A stretch of DNA of 64,000 bases from Rhizobium lusitanum (lineage in GTDB: Bacteria > Pseudomonadota > Alphaproteobacteria > Rhizobiales > Rhizobiaceae), in the NCBI RefSeq assembly GCF_014189535.1, contig NZ_CP050307.1, positions 930,001 through 994,000 of the forward strand, given 5' to 3'. The stretch's first letter is position 1, and the number at the start of each line of letters is the position of its first letter. The translations under genes were made by a program, and so were the position numbers. Positions 51,529 to 60,827 of the stretch are shown here, piece after piece. A model generated the notes under the pieces. That model did no database searches, was not told the DNA's origin, and saw only the letters and a list, made by a program, of their open reading frames with translations.

Positions 51529-52611
51529 TCAGTCGAGGTTCTTCTCGTCGAGGAACTTCGACACCTGATCCGCGATCTCGACGTTGTTCAGGTCCGAAAA
51601 GGGAAAATGGGTGTTGCCCCTGATGCCGATCTCCGGCAGGTGCACGACGGTCACATCGCCGCCATGCTTGTTGACCGCGTCCCGCCACAGTCGGGCCATC
51701 TGAAGTCGGGCACGCCAGCTATCCTGCGCCGGCAGGTCCACGGGATGATCGGGAATATTGTCGCCGTAGAAGACGAGGATCGGGATCCGCGTCAATGCCA
51801 TGAACTGCTCCATCGGGACCGTAGCACCTTGAACGGTATCGAAGGCGCTCGGGATCGGAGCGGGCGCCTCGCCTTCGGGGAAAACGAAGCTGCTGCCGGG
51901 CTCGAAGGAGACAATCGCCTTGACGTTCTGGTTCTTGATGGCGGCCAGCCAACCGGGTCCGCCGCCTTGCGAATGGGTAAAGAGAATGCCCGGACCGATC
52001 CGGTTAAAGAGCGCCGAGACACCATCGGAAGTCACATTCATGTCGAACGGCCCGGTATTGGGCGTCATCGATCGGAAAAATTGGTTGAGCGCCTCAGGAC
52101 TGCGGTCGAACTGGACGCCCTCGAAATAGTTCGGCCATAAGCCGACGCGGAACTGATTGAACCAGAGCTGCTCGTCCGGTGTCGGCTTGATTGTCGTCTC
52201 GACCATGCTGCGACCCGCATCGCCCCGACGCGGCTGGTCGATCAGATAGGTGGAAAAATGCCGACGCAGAAAGATGGTCTGGAAGCCCTCGCGACCATCC
52301 GCCGTCGTCTCCCATGTCCTGGAGAACTGGCCAGCACCATGCCACATGACGACCGGAAACTTCCGCGGACTAACCGGGATCTGATAGAAGGCATAGAGAT
52401 GATCGCCGTGATAAGTCTGCCCCGCGGGCTCCAGCGGCTTCCTCGGATCGAAGGTTCCGGCTGCGGTTGCAACCGTGCCCCCGACCGCAAAGCTACCCTG
52501 CTCCTGAATGACGAGAGGCTCGGGCTTGCTCGCCTGTTGAGCCATTGCGGGCGATATCAGGATGCCGGCAGACACCAATAATGGTGCAAAAAAATACTTC
52601 CAGGCGCTCAC
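51529..52611 (-). CDS. Exported alpha/beta hydrolase
   Basis: A 360-residue protein with a signal peptide (APLLVSAGILISPAMAQ). The hydrolase core has VVMWHGAGQFSRTWETTADG, a nucleophile serine in LFTHSQGGGPGW, an acid in LVFYGDNIPDHP and a C-terminal histidine in GIRGNTHFPFSD. It is related to secreted lipases/esterases acting on hydrophobic esters. It is the first gene of the operon; a 24-nt palindrome lies about 57 nt upstream. Substrate unknown. Confidence 0.87.
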   Translation of the reverse strand: MSAWKYFFAPLLVSAGILISPAMAQQASKPEPLVIQEQGSFAVGGTVATAAGTFDPRKPLEPAGQTYHGDHLYAFYQIPVSPRKFPVVMWHGAGQFSRTWETTADGREGFQTIFLRRHFSTYLIDQPRRGDAGRSMVETTIKPTPDEQLWFNQFRVGLWPNYFEGVQFDRSPEALNQFFRSMTPNTGPFDMNVTSDGVSALFNRIGPGILFTHSQGGGPGWLAAIKNQNVKAIVSFEPGSSFVFPEGEAPAPIPSAFDTVQGATVPMEQFMALTRIPILVFYGDNIPDHPVDLPAQDSWRARLQMARLWRDAVNKHGGDVTVVHLPEIGIRGNTHFPFSDLNNVEIADQVSKFLDEKNLD

Positions 52612-52667
52612 AGTCGGGTCCTTCTATCAAATCAAGACAACCCAAAGCTAAACGCAATGTCACTTTT

Positions 52668-52691
52668 TTATTAGACAGCTAAGTCTGATAA
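52668..52691. promoter_or_regulatory. 24-nt palindromic candidate operator
   Basis: Arms TTATTAGAC and GTCTGATAA flank AGCTAA; eight of nine arm positions pair. It lies upstream of the exported-hydrolase operon, in the 195-nt gap before the NTF2-like gene. AGAC-N6-GTCT is the form of many TetR-family sites, but no TetR gene is adjacent. Confidence 0.5.
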
Positions 52692-52806
52692 GCTCTAGAA
52701 GCTGAGCTAATCAATCCATCGACCAATCATTTTCAGATGTATGAACATGGGTGCAGCTCGCACCAATGTTCACTTGAAGAGACCTGATCAAAGGGGCAGT
52801 TGCGGC

Positions 52807-53271
52807 CTAGGACTGACCCATCAGCTGCTGGTCCCGCCATGTAAAATACGACGTCCGTTTCGAGATCAGCCACTGACTGCCCTGACGGACATACTCGTCG
52901 TTGTAATACACACCATTGGTATGTCTGGTCTTCTTACCATCCACCGTATTGACGAGCACAACGAGGCAGTAGTGAACGGCCGTCGCGCGGTCTCCGTCCA
53001 GTTCGGCGGTATGCTGGCCATTTAAGTGATAGGAGGTCTCGAAGTTGGCCATGAAACCTGAAAAAGTATCTTCGATTTCCTTGCGTCCTTTGAGTGACGC
53101 AAAGAGCTGTCCTTCGAAATATGTGTCGACGACCGCGTCTTCCGTGAACAGCAGCGCCTGAGTGGCCAAGTCTTTCTGGTCTGCAAGGTTCGAGAATGCG
53201 TCGACAAGAGCCTTAAGGGCGGCCTTGTCTTCGAGTGTCTGGATTCGCTGCTCTAAACTGTCGTGTTGCAC
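52807..53271 (-). CDS. SnoaL/NTF2-like protein
   Basis: A 154-residue single-domain protein beginning with GTG (CAGGAGAAAATC upstream). LEDKAALKALVDAFSNLADQ and YNDEYVRQGSQWLISKRTSYF are the ends of the cone fold, with HLNGQHTAELDGDRATAVHY in the middle, as in SnoaL_4/DUF4440 proteins. No signal peptide. It is the third NTF2-type sequence in the accessory region (others at 42089 and 42513) but is not closely related to those. Confidence 0.85.
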   Translation of the reverse strand: MQHDSLEQRIQTLEDKAALKALVDAFSNLADQKDLATQALLFTEDAVVDTYFEGQLFASLKGRKEIEDTFSGFMANFETSYHLNGQHTAELDGDRATAVHYCLVVLVNTVDGKKTRHTNGVYYNDEYVRQGSQWLISKRTSYFTWRDQQLMGQS

Positions 53272-53364
53272 GATTTTCTCCTGGTGTTGTTCGATGAAGG
53301 TAAGAGAGGTCGATTGAGCTGGGCGGCCTGCGCAGCCGGTCGCGAGCAGGATCCGCCACCTGCC

Positions 53365-54138
53365 TCATTGAAGGGACGCGCGCACCCTGGCTTTATCCAG
53401 GTCCTCGGCAACCAGCGTTGGCTCTTGAGCGAGGGGCATGTTGGCGACGTCATGCACTGCATCGAGGGCGCCGACTTCGTCCGCGTCCATCGCATCAAAG
53501 AGCCGATCAAAATCATCTGGTGCCGAGCCGGTCTCGGCGACGAGTTCGAACGTCTTGCGCAGAGCTTCGTCGGACGTAAGGCTGCGGACCAGCACCTCCG
53601 CAAGCTGGCGCCGGGCAATCACGCCATCGCGCGGGGTGCCGGATTGCCGCTTATCCCCCTGCAGCAGCAGGAGCCGGAGCTGATTGGCGTCGTTGTAGTC
53701 GAACCAGCCGGGACGCACGATCGTGTAGGGCAAGCCGCTTGCGCGAACCAACCGCTCGCCGCGCCGTTTCCAATCATGCGCCCCTCTACGATCGGTCACG
53801 CCGATGGAGGTCATCAACGCAATACGGACCTGTCGGTTTCCCAATGCGGCCAGAATATTACGAACCCCACCATAATCGACAGCTTCGGCTGCGGATGCGC
53901 CGCCGTGCGAACCATGGGTAAACACGATGGCGTCGACACCATCTACAGCGGCTAAGAGCGTATCAGGTTGCGTCAGGTCGCCGACGACAACATCCACCTC
54001 TGGTGTCGGACGAAGCTTGGTGCGATTGCGCACCAAAACGCGAACGCTGTGCCCCTCGCGAAGAGCTTCCTCGATGACATATCGGCCGATGCTTCCAGTC
54101 GCGCCGACAACCAGAATTTTGATCTGCGACTTACCCAT
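53365..54138 (-). CDS. Atypical SDR, NAD(P)H-binding protein
   Basis: A 257-residue protein with the Rossmann motif KILVVGATGSIGRYVIEEAL, a basic patch RVLVRNRTKL suggesting NADPH, and YTIVRPGWFDYND. It resembles NmrA-like/YwnB-type SDRs, which often act as redox sensors or flavin/quinone reductases and lack the usual YxxxK. It lies 12 nt downstream of the exported hydrolase gene at 54151, so the two are co-transcribed. Confidence 0.87.
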   Translation of the reverse strand: MGKSQIKILVVGATGSIGRYVIEEALREGHSVRVLVRNRTKLRPTPEVDVVVGDLTQPDTLLAAVDGVDAIVFTHGSHGGASAAEAVDYGGVRNILAALGNRQVRIALMTSIGVTDRRGAHDWKRRGERLVRASGLPYTIVRPGWFDYNDANQLRLLLLQGDKRQSGTPRDGVIARRQLAEVLVRSLTSDEALRKTFELVAETGSAPDDFDRLFDAMDADEVGALDAVHDVANMPLAQEPTLVAEDLDKARVRASLQ

Positions 54139-54150
54139 GGCGTTTCCTCA

Positions 54151-55242
54151 CTATTGGTGACTGCTATTTTTCATGTGATGCTCCCAGAACCGGGTGGCAT
54201 TCGTGATCCACCCTTCGGCGCTGGTGCCGATGCCTGGTCCGAAGCCGTGTCCAAGACCGCTGTATTTATGATATTCGACCTCGGTACCGGCCTGGCGCAG
54301 GGCCGCAATGCGCCGTTCCATACGGGATGGAGGCGCTATTCCGTCTTGCTCGCCGGCCACGACAAAGACGGGAGGCTCATTGGAAGAATGGTCTGAATGG
54401 CCGGTGTAAGCCATCACGACCACCGACGGCCTGGGAAGGTTGTCGCCTGCGAAAGCCGCAACGCCGTGCGAACCGATCGACGCGGCCATCCGTGCTCCGG
54501 CTGAACTGCCCCATAGGGAATAGTCCCTGGTGCCGACACCGAGATCGCCCGCATTCTTGAAGATGTAGGAAATGGCCGCCGCAAGGTCTTCGGTCGCGAC
54601 CCCACCGCCATATCCGGCCCGATATCTCAGCACCAAGACATTGTATCCGCGGCGGCTGATCTCCAAGGCATAGGGAAAGCCTTCGTGAACAGAACCGACA
54701 TAGGAAAACCCGCCGCCGGGCGAGACAACAGCGAAGGGCTCTCCCGGTTTGCCACGAAAGAAGAACAAGCCGGTGTTCTCTCTGGTCGGATCTTCCCGTT
54801 TCTGCGCCTCGGTGTAAAAATCGTAGAATATCGTTTCGCCCTTGTTCACGTCATCGATCATGCGATTGAGCGCCGAGACGACGTTCCCCGGATCCACATG
54901 ACTGTGATAGGGCAGAAGCAAGCCGATATTGCCAAGGCGCATCGTCTCGTCATAGGCACGACCATCCCACGGCAACAGCAATCGACCGAAACCCGCAAAT
55001 GCCGGATTGCCCAGCATGTCGACTATCTGACTAGCAGGGCGCAAATGCGCGGGCTCTCCATCCTTTGAGTGACGCTCTACACGCATGGTAGCGCCTCCAC
55101 TGGATTGCGCACTGTCACTACCGCCGGCTTCGACAGATGCCGGCGCCAACAATAGAGACAGGGCCACATACACAGAGTTCAGCTTAGAGGTGCCCATGGC
55201 ATCGAAGGTGAATTTGAACATGGCAGTTGGCGGGCCGCCCAA
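54151..55242 (-). CDS. Exported alpha/beta hydrolase (dienelactone/HSL-like)
   Basis: A 363-residue frame; the functional start is probably the ATG at 55197 (MGTSKLNSVYVALSLLLAPA), which begins a signal peptide. The hydrolase has VVSPGGGFSYVGSVHEGFP, nucleophile WGSSAGARMAA, an acid in VAGEQDGIAPP and histidine in GLGHGFGPG. Export and the GG oxyanion motif suggest a periplasmic esterase/acetylhydrolase. It is followed by the SDR gene and preceded 31 nt upstream by an aldo-keto reductase, forming a three-gene unit. Confidence 0.85.
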   Translation of the reverse strand: MGGPPTAMFKFTFDAMGTSKLNSVYVALSLLLAPASVEAGGSDSAQSSGGATMRVERHSKDGEPAHLRPASQIVDMLGNPAFAGFGRLLLPWDGRAYDETMRLGNIGLLLPYHSHVDPGNVVSALNRMIDDVNKGETIFYDFYTEAQKREDPTRENTGLFFFRGKPGEPFAVVSPGGGFSYVGSVHEGFPYALEISRRGYNVLVLRYRAGYGGGVATEDLAAAISYIFKNAGDLGVGTRDYSLWGSSAGARMAASIGSHGVAAFAGDNLPRPSVVVMAYTGHSDHSSNEPPVFVVAGEQDGIAPPSRMERRIAALRQAGTEVEYHKYSGLGHGFGPGIGTSAEGWITNATRFWEHHMKNSSHQ

Positions 55243-55273
55243 CCTACGAAGCCAGGGCGGCCTGCGATCTCCT

Positions 55274-56290
<1,017 letters not shown>

Positions 56291-56378
56291 CTACCCGTCA
56301 GGAACCACCATGCGCCGCAACGCCATTCGTTTCGTCATTTTGCGAATTGGCTTGAATTTAACGCGTCTGGCGCCATGC

Positions 56379-56395
56379 GATTAGATGCTATAATC
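56379..56395. promoter_or_regulatory. Candidate LysR box
   Basis: GATTA-N7-TAATC (56379-56395), a palindrome of the T-N11-A type recognised by LysR proteins, 28 nt before the LysR gene and 115 nt before the divergent aldo/keto reductase. Confidence 0.55.
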
Positions 56396-56423
56396 TGCAT
56401 GTTCCTATAAGATGGGCTAATCA

Positions 56424-57317
56424 ATGCCACATGAGAACTTCAACGACCTCGCCGCTTTCGCCACCGTCGCAAAGGAGCGGAGTTTCACAAAGGCCGCAGC
56501 AAAGCTTGGGGTTTCGCAATCCGCCCTGAGCCAAACCATCCGAGCATTGGAAGAGCGGCTTGGGCTCCGCCTGCTCACGCGCACGACGCGCAGCGTAGCT
56601 CCAAGCGAAGCGGGCGAGCGGCTGTTGCAAACTGTCGCGCCAAGGTTCGAGGAGATAGAAGCAGAGCTGGCTGTGTTAAGTGAGTTGCGCGAGAAACCCG
56701 CGGGCACGATACGCATCACGGCCGGTGAGCATCCGGCCATCTCCGTGCTTCAACCCGCTCTCAAGCGGTTTCTGCCGAACTATCCCGACATCAACGTCGA
56801 GATCATCGTCGACTACGGCCTGACCGACATTGTCGCCGAGGGTTTTGATGCCGGCGTCCGCATGGGCGAGCAGGTGGCAAAGGACATGATCGCGGTCCGC
56901 ATTGGTCCCGAGATGCGGATGGCGGTCGTCGGATCACCGGCCTACTTCGAGAAGCGACCTGCCCCGCAAACGCCACAGGACCTGACTGCGCATAGCTGCA
57001 TCAATATGCGGCTCCCGACCTATGGCGGGCTCTTTCCCTGGGGTCTGGAAAAGGATGGACGAGAGGTGAAGGTGCGCGGCGAAGGGCAGCTCGTCTTCAA
57101 CAATCTCGGCTTGAGACTGCATTCGGCGCTGGACGGGCTGGGGGTGACCTACATGCCGGAAGATCAGGTACTCCCCTACGTTGCCGAGGGGCGGCTCATC
57201 CGGGTTCTTGAGGATTGGTGCCCCTATTTTCCCGGCTATCACCTCTATTATCCGAGCCGGAGGCACTCTTCACCCGCACTGACCCTGCTCGTCGACAGTC
57301 TCCGCTATCGTGGGTAG
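56424..57317 (+). CDS. LysR-family transcriptional regulator
   Basis: A 297-residue LTTR with the helix-turn-helix SFTKAAAKLGVSQSALSQTI (about residues 18-37) and the wing RLLTRTTRSVAPSEAG. The effector domain includes DGLGVTYMPEDQVLPYV. It is divergent from the aldo/keto reductase unit, with a LysR box between, so control of that unit is likely. The two LysR proteins of the window share the same subgroup features (RTTRSV). Confidence 0.92.
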   Translation: MPHENFNDLAAFATVAKERSFTKAAAKLGVSQSALSQTIRALEERLGLRLLTRTTRSVAPSEAGERLLQTVAPRFEEIEAELAVLSELREKPAGTIRITAGEHPAISVLQPALKRFLPNYPDINVEIIVDYGLTDIVAEGFDAGVRMGEQVAKDMIAVRIGPEMRMAVVGSPAYFEKRPAPQTPQDLTAHSCINMRLPTYGGLFPWGLEKDGREVKVRGEGQLVFNNLGLRLHSALDGLGVTYMPEDQVLPYVAEGRLIRVLEDWCPYFPGYHLYYPSRRHSSPALTLLVDSLRYRG

Positions 57318-57351
57318 CTGACGCAAATAAAGACTCTCGTCACTTGGCCAA

Positions 57352-57954
57352 TCAGTGTGGTTCCCCGGCCAACAGCGCCCAGAAGGCCAGGAACGGTGTC
57401 TCGACCGATCTCATGGCGTGTTTGATTCCGGGCTCATTGTAAAACGACCCGCCAATGCCGGGAGAAAACCAGTCCCCCTCCCCTCGCTGAAACTCTCCAT
57501 TGGACAGCACAAGGTAGACTTCCTCGGGAGCGTGATCATGATCCGGATAACGCACATGGGGCGCCATCAGGGTGACGCCGATCCACAGGTCGCTTCGCTC
57601 CTCCAATCCGCCGGGACCGATGATCATTGCATTGGCATGGCCATCGGCAAAATTTGTACTCTCCGTGCCGTCACACTTGGTTCGCTGGCGCCATTCGAGG
57701 TTCGGCTCGATCCCCTTGAAGCCTTCGACCAACCGCTGAATCAAGGGCTCTGACGTATCGACGGAAAGGACCTCGTTAAGGTTCTTGCAGACAGGGAGGC
57801 GGCTCCCAGGTCCTTGCCGTCCGGGGCCCGGGTGCTCAAGCAGTGCAAAAATCTGCGGGATGGAACGACGGGCCTCCAGTGCTTTGGCAAACTGATCGAA
57901 CGCCGCAAATGCCGCATCCACGAAAAATTGCAGGTTCTCGCTGCGTTCGATCAT
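57352..57954 (-). CDS. DMSP lyase-family cupin protein
   Basis: A 200-residue protein with a C-terminal cupin matching the dimethylsulfoniopropionate lyase family (DddL/Q/W-like). The metal site residues H139, H141, E145 and Y147 lie in YPDHDHAPEEVYLVL, and H179 in PGIKHAMRS. The position of these residues is the same as in DddQ-type enzymes. DMSP lyases release dimethyl sulfide and acrylate, but soil homologues may act on other substrates. GGAGGCAATG precedes the ATG. It is 48 nt downstream of the StcD-like gene, so it belongs to a methylated-osmolyte operon. Confidence 0.8.
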   Translation of the reverse strand: MIERSENLQFFVDAAFAAFDQFAKALEARRSIPQIFALLEHPGPGRQGPGSRLPVCKNLNEVLSVDTSEPLIQRLVEGFKGIEPNLEWRQRTKCDGTESTNFADGHANAMIIGPGGLEERSDLWIGVTLMAPHVRYPDHDHAPEEVYLVLSNGEFQRGEGDWFSPGIGGSFYNEPGIKHAMRSVETPFLAFWALLAGEPH

Positions 57955-58002
57955 GTCATTGCCTCCAGAAACTTGGACCGACGAACCGGCCCACCCGCAC
58001 CA

Positions 58003-60039
58003 TCAGATGTCTTTTGCGATACGCAGCCCGTCATAGATGGCGGCGTGCGTGTTTCGTGCGGCCACGGCATCTCCGATGCGGAACAGCTGGAACTTTCCAT
58101 CACCATTGCGAACCACGGACTGAGGCTGGCCGTTCAGAAGCTCGTCATGCGAGATTTCGCCGAGGTTGGACGAAAGCGGCTTCAGCTCGAAATAGAGCTC
58201 ATCCAGCGGGATGGTCCCGTGATTGATGACGATCTGGTCGAAGCTTCGCTGCTTGGAAACCCCGCCATAGTCGCTGCCAACATGGGCCACCAGCAGGTTG
58301 CCGCTCTTCTCGACCGCTTCCAGCCGGTAGGTGACAGTGAAGGTCACATCCTGCTTCTGCAGGGAACGCATATAAGGCACCAAGTTCATCGCCATAACTT
58401 CCGGGGCGAAAGAGCGGTCCGGCGTCATGATCTCGACCTTGGCGCCGGCCTTGGCAAGAAACTCCGCGGCCTGAAGGCCGGCATGATCGCCGGCGTCGTC
58501 AAAGACCAGGACATTGCTGCCCGGTTTCACATCGCCCGAGATGATGTCCCAGGAGGAAACGACAAATTCGTTGCCCTTCGACAGCACCTCCGTATGCGCC
58601 ATACCGCCGGTGGCGACGATGACGACGTCGGCATTTTCGGCCGCGATAGTTTGGGCGTCGGCCCAGGTGTTGAAGCGAAAGACGACGCCATGCTTCTCGC
58701 ACTGGCTCATCCGCCAGTCGACAATGCCGATCATTTCGCGACGGCGCTCGCTCTGCGCCGTCAGCCGGATCTGCCCGCCGGCATTGTTGGCGGCCTCGAA
58801 CACCACGACCTCATGGCCGCGCTCGGCGGCAACGCGAGCAGCTTCCAGACCGGCCGGACCGGCACCAACGATGACGACCTTTTTGCGAACCTCGGCCTTC
58901 GCAATGACATGCGGCATGGTTTCTTCGCGGCCCGTCGCCGCGTTGTGGATGCAGAACGCCAGACCGCCCTGATAGATACGATCGAGACAGTAGTTGGCGC
59001 CGACGCAGGGGCGAATATCATCTTCCCGCTTCTCCATGATCTTTCGGACGATATGCGGGTCCGTCATGTGGGCACGGGTCATGCCGATCATATCGACCTT
59101 GCCTGCGGCGATGGCGTGGCGGGCGGTTGCCACATCCTGGATCTTGGCGGCATGGAAGGTCGGGAAATTCGTTGCCGCACGGATTTCACCGGCAAAATCG
59201 AGATGCGGAGCGCTGGCCATGCCCTGGATCGGGATGACGTCGGTCAGGCCGGGGTCCGTGTCGATATGGCCGCGAATGACGTTCAGGTAGTCGATCAGGC
59301 CACTTTCCTTCAGGCGCTTCGAGATTTCGATACCTTCGGCCTTGTCCGTTCCGCCGGGAAGACATTCGTCGGCGGTGTAGCGTACGCCGAGAATGAAATC
59401 GTCCCCTACCCGTTTTCGCATCGCCGCGAATACGTCGAGACAGAAGCGCATACGGTTTTCAAGCGAACCACCATAAGGACTGTCGAGCTCGTTGGTGACC
59501 GGAGACATGAACTGATCGATCAGGTGGCCATAGGCTTCCAGTTCCACACCGTCCATGCCGCCCGCCTTCATCCGCTCCGCCGCATCGGCAAAGTCCTTGA
59601 TGATGCGTTCGATGTCCCAATCCTCCAATTTCTTCGGGAAGGCACGGTGCGCTGCCTCGCGGTGATGGGATGGAGCCAGAACGGGGAGCCAGTCGCCCTT
59701 GTCCCAACGCGTGCGCCGGCCAAGATGCGTGAGCTGGATCATAATCGCAGCACCCTGTTCGTGCACGGCATCCGTCATTTCCCTGACCCACGGAACGATC
59801 TCGTCCTTATAGGCAAGCAGGTTGTTGAAAACCGGAGGACTGTCTCGCGAAACCGCGGCCGATCCCGCCGTCATCGTCAGCGCCACGCCGCCTTTTGCCC
59901 GCTCGACAGTATACGCGCGGTAGCGCCCCTTCGGCATGCCATCCTCCGGATAGGCCGGCTCGTGGGAGGTCACGATAATGCGGTTCCGCAGGGTCAGATG
60001 CTTGAGTTTGTAGGGCTGAAGGAGGGGGTCGTTCGACAT
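58003..60039 (-). CDS. stcD: N-methylproline/stachydrine-type demethylase (StcD/DgcA family)
   Basis: A 678-residue flavoprotein. An N-terminal FMN-binding OYE barrel (residues 1-340; H172 in YGHLIDQF corresponds to a trimethylamine dehydrogenase active-site residue) is followed by a Fe-S segment and a C-terminal NAD(P)/FAD-like domain with VVIVGAGPAGLEAARVAAE (about 388-406). The length equals that of rhizobial StcD. The Fe-S region keeps C345, C351 and C363 but has A348 in place of the fourth cysteine. It removes methyl groups from N-methylproline or dimethylglycine-like amines. It is divergent from a TetR gene and a betaine importer, which supports the assignment; dimethylglycine demethylase is the main alternative. 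Confidence 0.82.
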   Translation of the reverse strand: MSNDPLLQPYKLKHLTLRNRIIVTSHEPAYPEDGMPKGRYRAYTVERAKGGVALTMTAGSAAVSRDSPPVFNNLLAYKDEIVPWVREMTDAVHEQGAAIMIQLTHLGRRTRWDKGDWLPVLAPSHHREAAHRAFPKKLEDWDIERIIKDFADAAERMKAGGMDGVELEAYGHLIDQFMSPVTNELDSPYGGSLENRMRFCLDVFAAMRKRVGDDFILGVRYTADECLPGGTDKAEGIEISKRLKESGLIDYLNVIRGHIDTDPGLTDVIPIQGMASAPHLDFAGEIRAATNFPTFHAAKIQDVATARHAIAAGKVDMIGMTRAHMTDPHIVRKIMEKREDDIRPCVGANYCLDRIYQGGLAFCIHNAATGREETMPHVIAKAEVRKKVVIVGAGPAGLEAARVAAERGHEVVVFEAANNAGGQIRLTAQSERRREMIGIVDWRMSQCEKHGVVFRFNTWADAQTIAAENADVVIVATGGMAHTEVLSKGNEFVVSSWDIISGDVKPGSNVLVFDDAGDHAGLQAAEFLAKAGAKVEIMTPDRSFAPEVMAMNLVPYMRSLQKQDVTFTVTYRLEAVEKSGNLLVAHVGSDYGGVSKQRSFDQIVINHGTIPLDELYFELKPLSSNLGEISHDELLNGQPQSVVRNGDGKFQLFRIGDAVAARNTHAAIYDGLRIAKDI

Positions 60040-60185
60040 GGGTCGTGCTCCGGATTTAAAACGTCGGCATCGACGCTAAGTGTAATGTACACATGTGTCA
60101 ACAATGAAAACAGACAAGTCGCTCTTGTGGACACTTATGTACATTTACATTGTGCGACGCCCTACAATTTGTTAGGAGGTAATCT
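60040..60185. promoter_or_regulatory. Divergent control region with paired inverted operators
   Basis: Two copies of AATGTACAyAwrTGTC face each other: AATGTACACATGTGTCA at 60084-60100 on the + strand and, on the minus strand, AAATGTACATAAGTGTCC at 60129-60146. The first includes the palindrome ACACATGTGT. They lie between the StcD-like and TetR genes and are likely sites for that TetR protein. AGGAGGT at 60174-60180 serves the TetR start. Confidence 0.6.
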
Positions 60186-60815
60186 ATGGATCAGACTTTG
60201 AATGACACCGGCTGGCGAGGATCGCAGGAGGGGTGGCTCGAGGCCGCCTATCTCTCCCTGCTCGATTCCGGCGTGGATTCGGTGAAGATTCTCCCGCTCG
60301 CGAAAAGGCTCAATCTGTCACGGACCAGCTTCTACTGGTTCTTCAAGGATCGCGAGGAACTCTTAGCCGCGCTCGTTACGCGATGGCGCGACAAGAATAC
60401 CGGCGGCATTGTCAGGCAGACGGAGGCTTATGCGGAATCGCTGGCCGAGGCGATGCTCAATGTCTTCGACTGCTGGCTCAACAACGAGCTGTTCGATGCA
60501 AAGTTCGAATTTGCAGTCCGCAGCTGGGCGCTGCAATCCGACGAGATCCTCGAACAGGTTCGGGAAGCCGACCAGATGCGTCTCGAAGCATTGAAGCGCA
60601 TGTTCATTCGCTTCGGCAACTCCGAGATCAATGCAGACGTAAGGGCGCGCACGACCTATCTGGTGCAGATCGGCTATATCTCCATGCAGTCTCAGGAGGA
60701 TATCGCCGTCCGCATGAAGCGCATTCCCGAGTACATCGAGATTTACACCGGTCAGGTGCCGCAACAGAGGGAGCTCGATCGCTTCTTCTCCCGGCACAAC
60801 TACAAGCCTGACTAA
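60186..60815 (+). CDS. TetR/AcrR-family transcriptional regulator
   Basis: A 209-residue regulator. The N-terminal helix-turn-helix is VKILPLAKRLNLSRTSFYWF (about residues 33-52). The strong AGGAGGT five bases upstream fixes the start. It is divergent from the StcD-like/DMSP-lyase-like operon, with paired inverted repeats between, and is followed 12 nt later by the reductase gene. It probably senses a betaine or its catabolite and controls both directions. Confidence 0.9.
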   Translation: MDQTLNDTGWRGSQEGWLEAAYLSLLDSGVDSVKILPLAKRLNLSRTSFYWFFKDREELLAALVTRWRDKNTGGIVRQTEAYAESLAEAMLNVFDCWLNNELFDAKFEFAVRSWALQSDEILEQVREADQMRLEALKRMFIRFGNSEINADVRARTTYLVQIGYISMQSQEDIAVRMKRIPEYIEIYTGQVPQQRELDRFFSRHNYKPD

Positions 60816-60827
60816 GGGGGCGTTAAC

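Noticed and set aside
57814..60201. A 795-codon + strand frame opposite the StcD-like and DMSP-lyase-like genes
   Set aside because: It lies wholly antisense to genes with strong motifs and clear ribosome sites. Long open antisense frames are expected in GC-rich coding DNA. Its translation shows no recognisable domain.
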